A stretch of 64,000 nt of DNA from JACRLW01 sp050181465 (GTDB lineage: Bacteria > Planctomycetota > UBA1135 > UBA2386): positions 4,198 to 68,197 of the forward strand of contig JBFXDD010000025.1 in assembly GCA_050181465.1 (NCBI GenBank). The letters run 5' to 3'. Shown piece after piece: positions 1-9,225 of this stretch. Made by a program: the position numbers and the translations under genes. The notes below the pieces were generated by a model that worked only from the letters and a program-made list of their open reading frames with translations, had not been told where the DNA came from and did not search any database. Each line of letters starts with the position of its first letter. The first letter of the stretch is position 1.

Positions 1-1686
1 GCCCAAGCCGATGAGCACGAAGCCGAGCACGCCGTTGTCCTGCTGCTCGGTGAGCACGGTTGCGCTGGCACCCAGGAGAGGCAGTGCTGTCGTTCGCAAG
101 GTCGGGGCCGCTGCGCCGCTTCCTGACGGCGTGCCTGTGCCGTACGGCAGCCCGACCGCCGCGCTGACTCCGAGTACGACGCGGGACAGCGCGCCGTTGG
201 GTTCTTGTGAGTACGCCGCCGTTCCGCCGCTCGTCACCAGGTTGGTCTGCGTGAGGAAGCGCGTGAGGGTGATCGGCGAGCCCAGCACGGACGATTGGAA
301 GGGACCGGCGGGCGTGCCGTACGAGTTGCGCATCGTGCTCGAGTCGCCGCATGCGCCCAGCACGCCGACGAACTCGCCGCTGTCGAAGCTGACGACGCAC
401 GGAATCGGCTGTGCGCTCGGCGCACCCGCCGCGAAGAACTCGAGTCCGCCGGTCGCATTGGCGGAGAACACCGGCGGTGCGGCGGCAAGACGATACACAG
501 CGACGTTTTGAAGGCCGTGCGCCGTTTCGTCGGGGACGAGCAGAGAGACGATGGAGAAGCGGGTCGTCGATTGGAACCAGAAGCCGCGCGTGGCGGTCGC
601 GGAGCTGAACGTGCTCCCGAATGGTGGAACAGGAACGATGCCGACGCCGATCGGGATCGTGATCGTGTCGTTGCTGATGGCATCGTTCACCGTCAGCTTG
701 CTGATGTATTGTCCCGCGGTGGGAAACGTGAAGGCCGCGTTCTGGGAAGTCGCATCGACGTTGCCGTCATTGTCGAAGTCCCAGGACCAGGACGTTGGGT
801 TGCCGGTCGACGTATCGGTGAAGAGCACAGTCGTTCCGGTCAGCACACTCGTGGTGAAGCTCGCCGTGACCGTGCCGACTTCGATGTATGCGTTCTTGGT
901 GTTCGTGACTTGGCCATGTGCGCCGTCCACTGCGGACAGCGCGACGCTGTAGATGCCTTCCGTGACGTACGTGTGTGACGGGTTTTGCGAGGTGTAGTCG
1001 GGGGTGCCGTCGTTGTCGACGTCCCAGCTCCACGCGAGCACGCCGTTGGGATCGGACGTGAAAGTCTGGTCGGTGAACTGCACCGTGAGCGGTTCGGTGC
1101 CTGTGCGCGGCGTCGCATCGAAGTTCGGAAACAATCCGTTACCGAGCTGATAGCAGATCGTGCCGTTCCACTGCCGCGGCTGGATCACGGTGCCGGTGAA
1201 GGGCTGAGCTTGGATCGCGCCGAGGTTGAGCGCGATGTTGCTGTCTGAGTAGTTGGTTGCCGCGGTCGACGAGTAGCGATGGGAGGTGCCGTCGCAGTCG
1301 AGGGCGACTCCGTACGAGCCCGGGGTGAGGACCAGCGGGTTCGCCAGGACGAAGGTGGTCGGCAGCCCGGGCCCGGCGGCGACGACGGTACCGGTGGGGA
1401 AGTTAGCGACCTGGGTCCACACGGCTTGGTTGGTCTGATTTCCGACCCAGGTGTTCGGCGTGATCCACACGTCGAGGCCGACGGCGGTGTTCGCGGTCGC
1501 GCTGAAGTTGCAGTCGATCGAAGTGATTCGGATCGGGTTGGTCACCACGATGTCGAACAGCGCGGCGTTGCCGGCGGTCGTCGTGGTCGTGCCGGCGAAG
1601 GTGGTACTGAGGCAGTTCTGGGCCGGCGCGAGCGCGGCGAGTGAGGGCAGACCCAGGGCCAGGAGCAGGCGGATGGTCGTGTGCAT
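1..1686 (-). CDS. Secreted PKD-domain protein, 3' end cut by window edge
   Basis: An open frame runs from an ATG at 1686 to the first base of the window without a stop (562 codons), so the C-terminus is missing. The N-terminus is a Sec signal peptide (MHTTIRLLLALGLPSLAALA, cut near APAQ). A beta-rich region follows, resembling the N-terminus of the PKD protein at 16025-18016 (both contain a VTNP motif). Two PKD-like repeats then carry the WSWDxDNDG signature near residues 210-250 and 295-330. PKD repeats are Ig-like spacer or adhesion modules of surface proteins. No catalytic motif is visible. It is probably exported and structural or carbohydrate-associated; the exact role is unknown. Confidence 0.85.
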   Translation of the reverse strand, partial: MHTTIRLLLALGLPSLAALAPAQNCLSTTFAGTTTTTAGNAALFDIVVTNPIRITSIDCNFSATANTAVGLDVWITPNTWVGNQTNQAVWTQVANFPTGTVVAAGPGLPTTFVLANPLVLTPGSYGVALDCDGTSHRYSSTAATNYSDSNIALNLGAIQAQPFTGTVIQPRQWNGTICYQLGNGLFPNFDATPRTGTEPLTVQFTDQTFTSDPNGVLAWSWDVDNDGTPDYTSQNPSHTYVTEGIYSVALSAVDGAHGQVTNTKNAYIEVGTVTASFTTSVLTGTTVLFTDTSTGNPTSWSWDFDNDGNVDATSQNAAFTFPTAGQYISKLTVNDAISNDTITIPIGVGIVPVPPFGSTFSSATATRGFWFQSTTRFSIVSLLVPDETAHGLQNVAVYRLAAAPPVFSANATGGLEFFAAGAPSAQPIPCVVSFDSGEFVGVLGACGDSSTMRNSYGTPAGPFQSSVLGSPITLTRFLTQTNLVTSGGTAAYSQEPNGALSRVVLGVSAAVGLPYGTGTPSGSGAAAPTLRTTALPLLGASATVLTEQQDNGVLGFVLIGLG

Positions 1687-1951
1687 TGGGGCGAGCAGTG
1701 GAGAAGAACGAGGAGGCGCAGTCGCCTCGAGCGCTTGCAGGATAGCGAACTCTCGCAAGCCCGAATCCGGGCTGCCCGTCCCCCGGCCGTCGTCGCGGGG
1801 GGGCGCGAGCCGCGGGCCGACATCTCTCACCTGCCCACTGGCGCGGCCGCGACGTCTCGCTAGACTCCCCGTCCCGCTCGCCGCGCCAGCGATGGCACAG
1901 CGACTTCTCCCGAAGCTCGAACCCACGAGGCGCGACGTGTTGGGACCGGTC

Positions 1952-2028
1952 CGGAGCGTGGCGCAGCCTGGTAGCGCACTTGCATGGGGTGCAAGGGGTC
2001 GGAGGTTCAAATCCTCTCGCTCCGACCA
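1952..2028 (+). tRNA. tRNA-Pro (anticodon GGG)
   Basis: A 77-nt cloverleaf. The acceptor stem CGGAGCG pairs with CGCTCCG, followed by discriminator A and an encoded CCA. The anticodon stem CTTGC/GCAAG encloses the 7-nt loop ATGGGGT, giving anticodon GGG after the invariant T33, which reads proline CCC/CCU codons. The T-arm contains GGTTCAAATCC. It stands alone, just upstream of the divergent PKD gene. Confidence 0.95.
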
Positions 2029-2414
2029 TTTCTCGCGCGGGCGGTGTGCAGCGCGGCGTGCGAGGGGGCCCTCCTGCCCTTGCCGTCCGCCGTTGGCGTC
2101 ACGGCAGGTCCGTCTCCCAGATCCGCCTGGTTCACTTGACGGTGCGGGGCGTGAGTCGATCGCCTTCGATCGACTGCCGCATCCCACCGAGAGTTACCGG
2201 CGCTTCGAGCGGCATGCCTTGCCCACGCCAGCTCACTCGACTGCTCGATCATGGCTCCGGCTTCGCGCCACGTCGTGCTCTGTGGGCGCGTCGCTTGGAG
2301 AACCCGGGCGCCGGGCAAGCGACGAATGACTCGTCCCGTGTTGCTGCCGCGGCCGACGGGACCGTCGTCGAGGACTCGAGTCGTGCCTGCGGCATGTCCT
2401 CTGGCTCGGACTCT
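2029..2414. other. Unassigned stretch after the tRNA
   Basis: No gene could be assigned. One plus-strand frame stays open across about 2150-2330 with reasonable codon use but has no convincing start or recognisable domain. It could be more decayed sequence linked to the pseudogene that follows. Confidence 0.4.
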
Positions 2415-2461
2415 TCGGGAACGTCGTCGCGAGATCGACGCAGGTCCATGCGCGGCAAGAA
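2415..2461 (+). repeat. Degraded fragment of the 182-bp palindromic element
   Basis: About 45 bases match the left arm of the 182-bp element seen complete at 13117-13298: the blocks GAACGTCGTCGCGAGATCG and GCAGGTC-ATG-CGGCAAG are recognisable with a few substitutions. The outer terminal repeat and the other arm are absent. It lies immediately before the decayed propeller gene, which suggests an old insertion that has since eroded. Confidence 0.6.
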
Positions 2462-2463
2462 TC

Positions 2464-3290
2464 AACTACCCGACCATGGACGAACTCGGCGGGAACCGAG
2501 TGCGGGGCATCCACGGCGACAACGCGGGGCACCTCGACCTCACCACGCTCGGCGGGATCTGCAAGTTCGACGGGTACGTCTCCACGACGTTGCCCGCGGC
2601 GGCGAGTGAGGACGGTGGCTGGCGACTGCATCCCGGCGACTCATGGTTCCTGTGGTTCAGGGGACGCCGACAGCTCCGCACGCGGCCGACACCAGCCCTG
2701 CGAAAGGCCCACATCGCTTCGACGGCTCGACGCTGAGCCATCTGCGGCTGCCAAAGTCCGGCATCGAGGCCGAGACGGCAAGGTCCCGCTGGAGTCACTA
2801 CGAGATCTACGGCACTTCCGAGACAGCCTTGGGCACATGTGGTTCGGCACCGGCAACTTCGGTGCATGTCGCGACGGCGGGCACTCGTTCGGCTGGCCGT
2901 GCGAGCGACAACTCACGATCGCGCCGAACGGCGAGTCCTTCGGCGTCTGCCCTGTCATCGAGAACGCGGGCGGCGTGTTCTGGATCTGCAACACGAAGTC
3001 TCCGTTCCAGGTTTGGCCTGAGAACCCGGCTCAGCCTGAGAACCCGGCTCAGGCTGAGAACACGGATGGGAAGGATGCCTACACGCGAGAGCTGGCGGGC
3101 GACCCGACTCCGACGGGCAGCGAGGAGATCTACTTCCAAGGCGCAGAGGCGGACGCGAGCGGGTATCTGTGGCTCGGGACACCCACGGCGCGGCCGTACC
3201 GTCTCCACGACGGCGCGTTCGAACGATCTGGACCGAGACTTCTTCGGTCGCCGGTTCCGAGGCGTCGACATCGACGACTTCATCCTGTGA
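2464..3290 (+). pseudogene. Frameshifted two-component-regulator propeller (Reg_prop) gene remnant
   Basis: Similarity to Reg_prop beta-propeller blades is spread over three frames. Frame 1 (about 2464-2600) has NRVRGIHGDNAGHL...GGICKFDG. Frame 3 (about 2700-2815) has HRFDGSTLSHLRLPKS and SHYEIYGT. Frame 2 (about 2820-3215) has LGHMWFGTGNFGACRDGG and VIENAGGVFWICNT, then a blade ending RPYRLHDGAFE. These match the usual blade pattern of a D-x-x-G-x-x-W-F-G-T motif followed by an R-x-D-G motif. No single frame spans the gene and no start survives, so it is non-functional, unless several indels are assembly errors. A short tandem repeat at 3016-3067 lies inside. Confidence 0.7.
3016..3067 (+). 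repeat. Short tandem repeat, 18-bp unit, about 2.9 copies
   Basis: Two identical 18-bp units (GCCTGAGAACCCGGCTCA at 3016-3033 and 3034-3051) are followed by a partial third with substitutions. The repeat lies inside the propeller pseudogene and would encode a PENPAQ-type repeat in one frame. It is probably a slippage expansion in sequence no longer under selection. Confidence 0.85.
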
Positions 3291-3648
3291 GCGATCTTCG
3301 CTCCCACGCGTGACTCGGCACGCATCCACATCGCATCGAGATTCTGCGCGTGGCGGGGATCACCCGAGCGATCGCTCCGCCCAGATCCGATTCGGCTGCG
3401 GCAGGCTGATCCGCGGCTAACCCATCTTCCGGAGCAACGATCGCAGGGACCAGCAGGCAGGAACCGCACGGCACACTCCGTTCTGCCCAGTCAGCCTTAC
3501 TGAGTTGCGGGAAGGTCTCGAAGTCTTGCGCTGACCATGGGGGTCCATTCCCCCTTCGAGGCGAATCGCAACCGGCACGGCACGAGCAGTTGGCTTCCGC
3601 AATCCCGTACGAGTGCACCTGCCCCACTCTTGGCATCATTCGCCACTC
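3291..3648. other. Non-coding stretch upstream of the GH20 gene
   Basis: No gene, RNA or repeat was recognised. Only short shadow frames occur. It probably holds the promoter of the hexosaminidase gene, but no -35/-10 pair is clear enough to mark. Confidence 0.4.
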
Positions 3649-5472
3649 ATGCTGGTCGCCCTGTCGCTGTCCTTCCTCCTTGCTCGCGCCGCGCAAGCGG
3701 TTCCGACGGACCTCGCCGTTCGCGTGCGTGCACAGAACCTTCGTCCACAGGCCGAGGCCTTCGTCGCCGCTCTGACAAAGCTCGGTGTGAAAGGTGCCGC
3801 CATCGTGGATGTCGCGGCTGGTGCCGACGACGTCGGCTTCTCCCTCGATTCGACACTATCGGCCGAGAGCTATCGCGTGACGGTGAGCGATGGCCGCGTT
3901 CGCATCGCCGCCGGGGGAACCGCGGGTGCCGCCTACGCTGCAGCCGATCTCCTCCGCCGGGTGCGCATCGACTCCGGCAAGGCAATCTGGCTCGGTGGCG
4001 AGTGGGAGCAGTCGCCTGACTTCCGCCATCGCTCGTTCATGGTGGACATGGGTCGCAATCCTCACTCACCGAAGACACTCCGCCATGTCGTCGACATGAT
4101 GTGGTTCTACCGAGGCAACTACCTGCAGCTCCATCTGACCGACGACCAGCTCATCTCGTGGCCGTCGGTGGCATACCCGGAGCTCTACAGCCCGCAGGCA
4201 GGCTGGACGATCGAGGACTTTCGCGAGCTAGAGGCTTACAGCCAGGCTCGCGGCGTCACCCTCGTGCCGGAACTCGAGGTGCCGGGGCACTCGGGGCTGT
4301 TGCGCAGCCGACGTCCCGACGTGTTCGGTGAGGAGACTCTCGAACTCGCGACCTCCGCGCGAGCACAGCAAGGCGTGGAGACCCTGATCCGCGAGATGGT
4401 CGACGTGTTCCGGTCGACGCCCTATGTGCACATCGGCGCCGACGAAGTGCACGGCGTACCACAAGAAGAACAGCGCGCCTTCATCAACCGAATCAACGCG
4501 TTCATCAAGAGCCTCGGTCGCACGACGCTCGTGTGGGAAGGACCCGGGCTCGGCAGGGGCGACAACAAAGTCGCACAGGACGTAGTGCACGTCGCGTGGG
4601 AGGGCAGCTACTTGGCGATGCCGGCGATGGTCGAGGCGGGCTATCAGGTGATCAATGCCTCGTGGGACCCCTTCTATGTGGTCGACCACTACCCGAGAAA
4701 CAACTTCACCGGCGTTTCGGTCGACCTCTGCTATCACGTGGATCTGCGGCAGATGAAGAACGTCAATCCGGGCCTCCCGTCGTACTTCGAGCCGCAGCGG
4801 CTCGCCGACACCGAGCGCGTGCTCGGCTTCTGCATGCCATGGTGGGAAGGTCGTGAGCAGAACCTCCTGCCGATGTGCGTGAATCGCTTCGCGGCTGCGG
4901 CGACGCGTGCGTGGGACTACGATTCTGATCTGTCGTTCGAGGAATTCGCAGCGCGCGAAGCCGAGCTTCTGCCTCGCTTGCAGATGATCGCCGGGTTCGA
5001 GTTGCCGCCGCTCCCGATGGCCGATGCCGCGTCGGCTGCGGCAATCGGCAATGTCGCCTACGGCGCCGAGGTCTCGCCGTCGACGGGAGCAAATCAACCG
5101 CACTTCGCGCCGGCGCGGTTGACGAACGGGATCACCGACCAGTTTGACCTCTTCCTCGGCTATCCCACCAAGCCCACACCCCTGGTGATCGATATCAGAC
5201 TCCGTGAGGTAGTCGAGATCGGGCGCGTCCGCGTGCACGAGATCGCGGTTCACCAGAGCTGGGAGAGCTACCGCCTCTTCTTGTCCGCCGACGGCCGAGG
5301 TTTCGAACGGGTCGGCCAAACCAAACCCGGCGATCGAGGCGACAGCCGCTTCGTCGATCACCGATTCGACAAACGACTCGTGCACACGATTCGGCTCGAG
5401 ACCGACGGCTGTGAGCGGTTCACCTTTCCCTCGTTCAGTCGATTGACCGAAGTCGAGGCCTTCGCGAAGTGA
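3649..5472 (+). CDS. GH20 beta-N-acetylhexosaminidase, secreted
   Basis: A 607-residue protein predicted to remove terminal GlcNAc/GalNAc from glycans outside the cytoplasm. The ATG at 3649 begins a signal peptide (MLVALSLSFLLARAAQA); an upstream in-frame GTG at 3613 would only add a polar extension. Order: signal peptide, a GH20b-like alpha/beta domain (about 20-110), a catalytic TIM barrel with HLTDDQ, LVPELEVPGH and the Asp-Glu pair in HIGADEVHG (D265, E266), then a C-terminal discoidin (F5/8)-like beta-sandwich (about 475-605). The Asp-Glu pair is the family's substrate-assisted catalytic signature. No sugar operon adjoins it. Family assignment is strong; the substrate is not fixed. Confidence 0.93.
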   Translation: MLVALSLSFLLARAAQAVPTDLAVRVRAQNLRPQAEAFVAALTKLGVKGAAIVDVAAGADDVGFSLDSTLSAESYRVTVSDGRVRIAAGGTAGAAYAAADLLRRVRIDSGKAIWLGGEWEQSPDFRHRSFMVDMGRNPHSPKTLRHVVDMMWFYRGNYLQLHLTDDQLISWPSVAYPELYSPQAGWTIEDFRELEAYSQARGVTLVPELEVPGHSGLLRSRRPDVFGEETLELATSARAQQGVETLIREMVDVFRSTPYVHIGADEVHGVPQEEQRAFINRINAFIKSLGRTTLVWEGPGLGRGDNKVAQDVVHVAWEGSYLAMPAMVEAGYQVINASWDPFYVVDHYPRNNFTGVSVDLCYHVDLRQMKNVNPGLPSYFEPQRLADTERVLGFCMPWWEGREQNLLPMCVNRFAAAATRAWDYDSDLSFEEFAAREAELLPRLQMIAGFELPPLPMADAASAAAIGNVAYGAEVSPSTGANQPHFAPARLTNGITDQFDLFLGYPTKPTPLVIDIRLREVVEIGRVRVHEIAVHQSWESYRLFLSADGRGFERVGQTKPGDRGDSRFVDHRFDKRLVHTIRLETDGCERFTFPSFSRLTEVEAFAK

Positions 5473-5504
5473 GTGATCGATTGCGGAGCGGGGAGCATCG
5501 ACAT

Positions 5505-5757
5505 CGGCAACTCACGCCCGGGATGGATGGGAGCTCGGGCCAAGCGTTCAGGTACAGCCGCTCCGGCTTCAGCAAGTAGTTCTCGATCATCAAGTCGAGG
5601 TCCCTATCACAGCCGACATCGCCCAGCGCCGCGGCTGAGGTCGGGGTGTCGAGGACCGGTAGTCCACGCTTGCGCAATTCGTCGAACTGAGATTGCGCCG
5701 CAGCGGGCATCGCGATCGCCGCCACGACGGCTGCCGTGATGGCTCCCGAGTTCCGTT
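5505..5757 (-). pseudogene. Remnant of a secreted FG-GAP/VCBS repeat protein
   Basis: On the minus strand one frame shows a signal-peptide-like stretch (ITAAVVAAIAMPAAAQ), then FDELRKRGLP and LGDVGCDRDLDLMIENY...RLYLNA. This resembles the first FG-GAP blade of secreted planctomycete proteins (pattern LGDVDGDGDLDL...LYLNDGTG), but key Asp/Gly calcium-loop residues are replaced and the frame dissolves after about 80 codons. No proper start codon is present. It reads as the decayed 5' end of a gene. Confidence 0.5.
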
Positions 5758-6036
5758 GAGCCGAACAGGAAAGGGCTCGAGGCCGAATGGTCTGTCCACG
5801 GGTGCGCATGGCCGTTGTCGTTGGTTCGAGTGCGGGATGTCGCAGTGCCTGAGGCGAACACCGACGGACGGCCCCCCGGTGCGGGTTGACGGAGGACAAC
5901 CCAAGTCCCGTAGTCGCGCAGCGACTCAGCCCGGCCCGGGGAACTCGAGGCCGAGCTCGCGGCTCCCCATTGCGCGGCCGGTGTCCGCGTCGGGCCAACG
6001 CCGCCCCGCGGAAGGCGCGACCAAGGCCGGCTCGCG
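5758..6036. other. Intergenic sequence, nothing recognised
   Basis: No coding, RNA or repeat feature was recognised between the FG-GAP remnant and the VOC gene. Confidence 0.4.
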
Positions 6037-6510
6037 TCACTTCACATGCTGATCGACGAGAATCGGGTTGCCGTCCGGGTCGATCAGCATGAAGTAGGCG
6101 GGCCCAGTCGACGACTCGTCGGCACGCGCGGTGAACTCGACGCCGGCCGCGGTGAGACGGCGTTGCAGTTCGCGCACGTCGGTGAACGGTGTGATCGGTT
6201 GCGCTCGTTGATTCCAGCCCGGATTGAAGGTCAGCATGTTCTTCTCGAACAGTCCCTGGAACAGACCGATCACGATCGAGCCGTTGCGCAGAACGATCCA
6301 GTTCTGGGCAGGATCCCCGTTGGTCACGTCGAAGCCGAGCTTCTCGTAGAACGCACGCGATGCACCGAGATCCTTGACCGCAAGGCTGATCGAGAACGAA
6401 CCGAGCTGCATGCGTGACGACTCCGGCGTCGAGGTGGCGTCGGCGTTGGTCGTAACGGCACCGCAGGCGACGGTGAGCAAATAGAGCAGCGAGGCGGAGA
6501 ACCACTTCAT
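6037..6510 (-). CDS. VOC/glyoxalase-fold protein with export signal (probable lipoprotein)
   Basis: A 157-residue protein starting at the ATG at 6510. An N-terminal signal (MKWFSASLLYLLTVACGAV) ends in a possible lipobox TVAC, so it may be membrane-anchored outside the cytoplasm. From about residue 37 there is a complete VOC domain: SISLAVKDLGASRAFYEKLGF at the start and GPAYFMLIDPDGNPILVDQ at the end. VOC proteins include glyoxalases, dioxygenases and antibiotic-binding proteins. The sequence alone does not give a substrate, and exported VOC proteins are less common. A longer in-frame extension to 6741 looks non-coding. Confidence 0.8.
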   Translation of the reverse strand: MKWFSASLLYLLTVACGAVTTNADATSTPESSRMQLGSFSISLAVKDLGASRAFYEKLGFDVTNGDPAQNWIVLRNGSIVIGLFQGLFEKNMLTFNPGWNQRAQPITPFTDVRELQRRLTAAGVEFTARADESSTGPAYFMLIDPDGNPILVDQHVK

Positions 6511-7031
6511 GGTGCGAAGCGATACTCGACCCGGCCGTGACGTGCACGTGGAAGCCCGGCGCGAGCACGTTCGGGCGAACGAGTGGCACGCCGGGGCGAC
6601 AATCGTCTGGTACTCACGCAGCACGAAGACGGCAAGTCGACGGGTGACTCGATGCCGCCCCGGCAGGTGGTGAAGCGATGGCGATTCGGCAAGCCTTCGC
6701 ATCTGTCGAGATGTCTCCGTCACAGTGCCACCCGCTGTCATCTTGCGGCGGTCAGAATGCCGAGTTCGACTGCGTGCAACCTTGGGACGTGGACGCGCTT
6801 CCGCGAATCGAGCGGAGTGCGAAGAGTGGGGCGGCGATCATGGATCGTCGTTACGAGGCGGCACTACGACTTCGCGATCGTTTCGGCCACATGTCGATTC
6901 CAACCAGTCAGACGACGGGCACGCACTCCAAGCGCGGCGTGAGCCAAATCGCCAAGAAGCCCTCGTGGATCGGTTCGGCGCACGGGAGTCGCCGTGCGGG
7001 GCGCGAGGAGTGTTGCGCATTCGACTTCGCC
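6511..7031. other. Intergenic region upstream of the VOC gene
   Basis: About 520 bases in which no gene could be supported. Overlapping open frames on both strands lack recognisable domains or convincing starts. The right edge carries GCATTCGACTTCG (7017-7029), which recurs just beyond the adjoining palindromic repeat. Confidence 0.4.
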
Positions 7032-7213
7032 TAGCCCGGACTACTCGTGAACGTCTGCTGCGATCGCCGCAACTCGCGCACGACAGCGTCGCGACGTCGG
7101 CTCCTCCCTGGCAGCGTAGCTACAGCTACGCTTCGGTCGTCGACCGACGCAGCTACTTGCCGGACATCGACCTGCGCCGATCTCGCGACGACGTTCACGA
7201 ATGATCCGGGCTA
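7032..7213 (-). repeat. 182-bp palindromic element, copy A
   Basis: A complete copy with termini TAGCCCGGAC... and ...ATCCGGGCTA, both inside CTAG. The central perfect inverted repeat AGCGTAGCT-AC-AGCTACGCT lies at the dyad. It is in the opposite orientation to copy D (13117-13298). A 13-bp direct repeat GCATTCGACTTCG occurs 1 nt outside the left end (7017-7029) and directly outside the right end (7215-7227), which may be a target duplication. The length equals that of the other complete copies. Confidence 0.9.
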
Positions 7214-7411
7214 GGCATTCGACTTCGACCTGTCGGGCTTCCCTGGCCGGCCTCATCTGAGCGCGTTCCGGTCGCGCGTCGAGTCGTGGTAGTGCGCGAT
7301 GCGGACAACATGGGTTCCAAATACCCGTGGGAGCACACGGCACGGTGTGTGCTCTCGTCGTGCACCCGCTCGCGCGTGCTTCCCCTTGCTCTCTGAGATC
7401 GAGCTACCCTG

Positions 7412-8035
7412 ATGTCCCTGCAATCCACTTGCCTTCGCACCGCGGTCACCCTCCTCGCGACGCTGCCACCGCTCATGGCCCAAGCGACCATGACTCTTCG
7501 CGGCGAACTCGATGAGGGGCGTTCGACCGGCTGCTACTACTGCCCGAACGTTCCATACACGATCAAATTCAGCGAGACGCCGGTGCGCAGCACGGTGGTG
7601 GATCTCGAGCCCTATCACCTCGCGAGCCAGCAACTCCTCCTCACCGGTACCTGGGACACCAGCACGCGGCCCGCAGGGTTCCATGTGACCGCCGCGCAAG
7701 TAGTGGCGGAGTCGCTCGGCTTCCCCACGAACGCCCGCACCGGTGCCAGTGAGCGCTTCGACGTCCAGGGACCTGCTGGTTCGCCCTCGACGACCTTTCT
7801 CGCCTACGGTAGCGGCTTCGTGCCGGTCTTCGACACCGCGCTGCTCCTGAACCCAGCGGTCCTCATCGAGATCGACAGCGGCGTGATCGGACCGCAGGGG
7901 GGCCGCCGTTTCCTCCTCTCGATCCCTGCCGATCCCGCGCTCGCCGGTCTCAACTTCTGGACGCAGTCGATCCTGGTGCCGCCGACCGGTTCGCCGTACT
8001 TCTCGAATCCGGGTCGAACTACGATCGATCGCTGA
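7412..8035 (+). CDS. Secreted protein of unknown function with the shared C-terminal module
   Basis: A 207-residue protein with a signal peptide (about 1-24, cut near MAQA). The middle part is not recognised; it contains a CYYC motif near residue 45. The last roughly 70 residues (IPADPALAGLNFWTQSILVP, then SNPG...) follow the C-terminal pattern shared by most secreted proteins in this window: a short alternating hydrophobic region, IP-x-P-x-L-x-G, an aromatic-Q pair, and a final S-N. It stands alone, convergent with the hydrolase downstream. Function unknown. Confidence 0.8.
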   Translation: MSLQSTCLRTAVTLLATLPPLMAQATMTLRGELDEGRSTGCYYCPNVPYTIKFSETPVRSTVVDLEPYHLASQQLLLTGTWDTSTRPAGFHVTAAQVVAESLGFPTNARTGASERFDVQGPAGSPSTTFLAYGSGFVPVFDTALLLNPAVLIEIDSGVIGPQGGRRFLLSIPADPALAGLNFWTQSILVPPTGSPYFSNPGRTTIDR

Positions 8036-8077
8036 GGCGCCACGTGTGATCGCCGCGATCTCACGAACTACGCGCGA

Positions 8078-8965
8078 TCACCGCGCGAGTACGCCGCGGC
8101 CGATCAGCCAGCTTCGGCACAGCTCCGGCCACGCTTCCGCCGGCAATCCCTTGCCGAGACCGATGCCGTGACGGCCGGCTTCGAAGACGTGGAGTTCACA
8201 CGGGACGTCGTGTTCGAGCAGTGCCTGGTAGTAGACCAGACTGTTCTTTGGTGAAACGCCGCGGTCCGCGGTCGTGTGCCACAAGAAGGTCGGTGGCGTC
8301 TCGGTGGTGACCTGTCGCTCGCTCGACATGCGATCGATGAGTTCCGGCGCCGCGTCGTCACCGAGCAGATTGCGCTGCGAACCGCGGTGGGTGAACGGCT
8401 GATCGAAGGCGATCACCGGATAACACAGAACGGCGAAATCGGGTCGGCACGACGTCCGATCGATGGCGTCGCTCGCGTTCGGATCGCCGGCGTCGTGATG
8501 CACGCTGAGACTCGATGCCAGGTGTCCGCCTGCCGAGAATCCGAGAACGCCGAGCTTCGCCGGATCCAGGCGCCACTCGGTCGCGCGCGTGCGAACTAGC
8601 CGCATCGCGCGCTGCGCATCCTCGAGCGGCACCGGATGACCGTACCCGCCGCCGCGATGGCGATACTCGAGGATGACCCCCGTCACGCCGAGTTGCGCGA
8701 GCCAACGGGCGATCTGATGACCCTCGTGATCCATGGCGAGCGTGCCGTAACCGCCGCCCGGACAGATCAGGATCGCCGGATTCGCCGCGCCGTCGCCGTT
8801 CGCGGGGTAGACGGTGATCTGCGGTCGATCCTTCGGCTCGTCACCGAGTGCGCGCGGCGCACCCGCGGGCCACAGCAGATGGCGTTCGGGTTCTTCTGGT
8901 TTGGGCGCGGGATCCTCTACGCCGCCGACCTGGAGTGCGAGCACGGTGAATGCGAGACACAACAT
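8078..8965 (-). CDS. Secreted alpha/beta hydrolase (esterase-like)
   Basis: A 295-residue protein from the ATG at 8965; a weaker TTG further out at 9037 would begin inside a repeat copy. A signal peptide covers about residues 1-15. The alpha/beta-hydrolase core shows an oxyanion-hole motif PGGGYG (about 69-74), the nucleophile elbow GFSAGGH (Ser134), a probable acid in TTADRGVSP and the catalytic His in EAGRHGIGL. The HGGG-like motif and secretion resemble acetyl-xylan or carbohydrate esterases of this superfamily (BD-FAE-like), but that is inference. Convergent with the upstream secreted gene. Confidence 0.88.
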   Translation of the reverse strand: MLCLAFTVLALQVGGVEDPAPKPEEPERHLLWPAGAPRALGDEPKDRPQITVYPANGDGAANPAILICPGGGYGTLAMDHEGHQIARWLAQLGVTGVILEYRHRGGGYGHPVPLEDAQRAMRLVRTRATEWRLDPAKLGVLGFSAGGHLASSLSVHHDAGDPNASDAIDRTSCRPDFAVLCYPVIAFDQPFTHRGSQRNLLGDDAAPELIDRMSSERQVTTETPPTFLWHTTADRGVSPKNSLVYYQALLEHDVPCELHVFEAGRHGIGLGKGLPAEAWPELCRSWLIGRGVLAR

Positions 8966-9034
8966 GCGGATGACGATGTCGTGCGTGAAGGTGTCACGCA
9001 AGCCAAGGATCGCGCCGATGAGAGCGTAGGCCGT

Positions 9035-9216
9035 CAACCCGAACTATTCGTGAACGTCGTCGCGAGATTGCCGCAGGTCGATGCCCGGCAAGGAGCTGCG
9101 CTCGGCGACGACCGAAGCGTAGCCGTCGCTACGCTGCCAGGGAGGAGCCGACGTAGCCACGCCGTCGGGCGCGAGTTTCGGCGATCGCAGCAGACATTCA
9201 CGAACAGTTCGGGTTG
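9035..9216 (+). repeat. 182-bp palindromic element, copy B
   Basis: A complete copy in the same orientation as copy D. The termini have drifted (CAACCCGAAC... / ...GTTCGGGTTG) but remain mutually complementary, and the internal arms and GTAGC centre are kept. It fills most of the gap between the hydrolase and the RidA-like gene, so it lies upstream of the hydrolase start and may contain its 5' region. Confidence 0.88.
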
Positions 9217-9225
9217 ATGCAGCAA

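Noticed and set aside
2150..2330. Possible short coding frame after the tRNA
   Set aside because: Reasonable codon use but no start, no recognisable domain and no neighbour support.
3016..3067. Possible CRISPR-like direct repeats
   Set aside because: Units are contiguous without spacers; a simple tandem repeat inside a pseudogene. No CRISPR array or cas gene is seen in the window.
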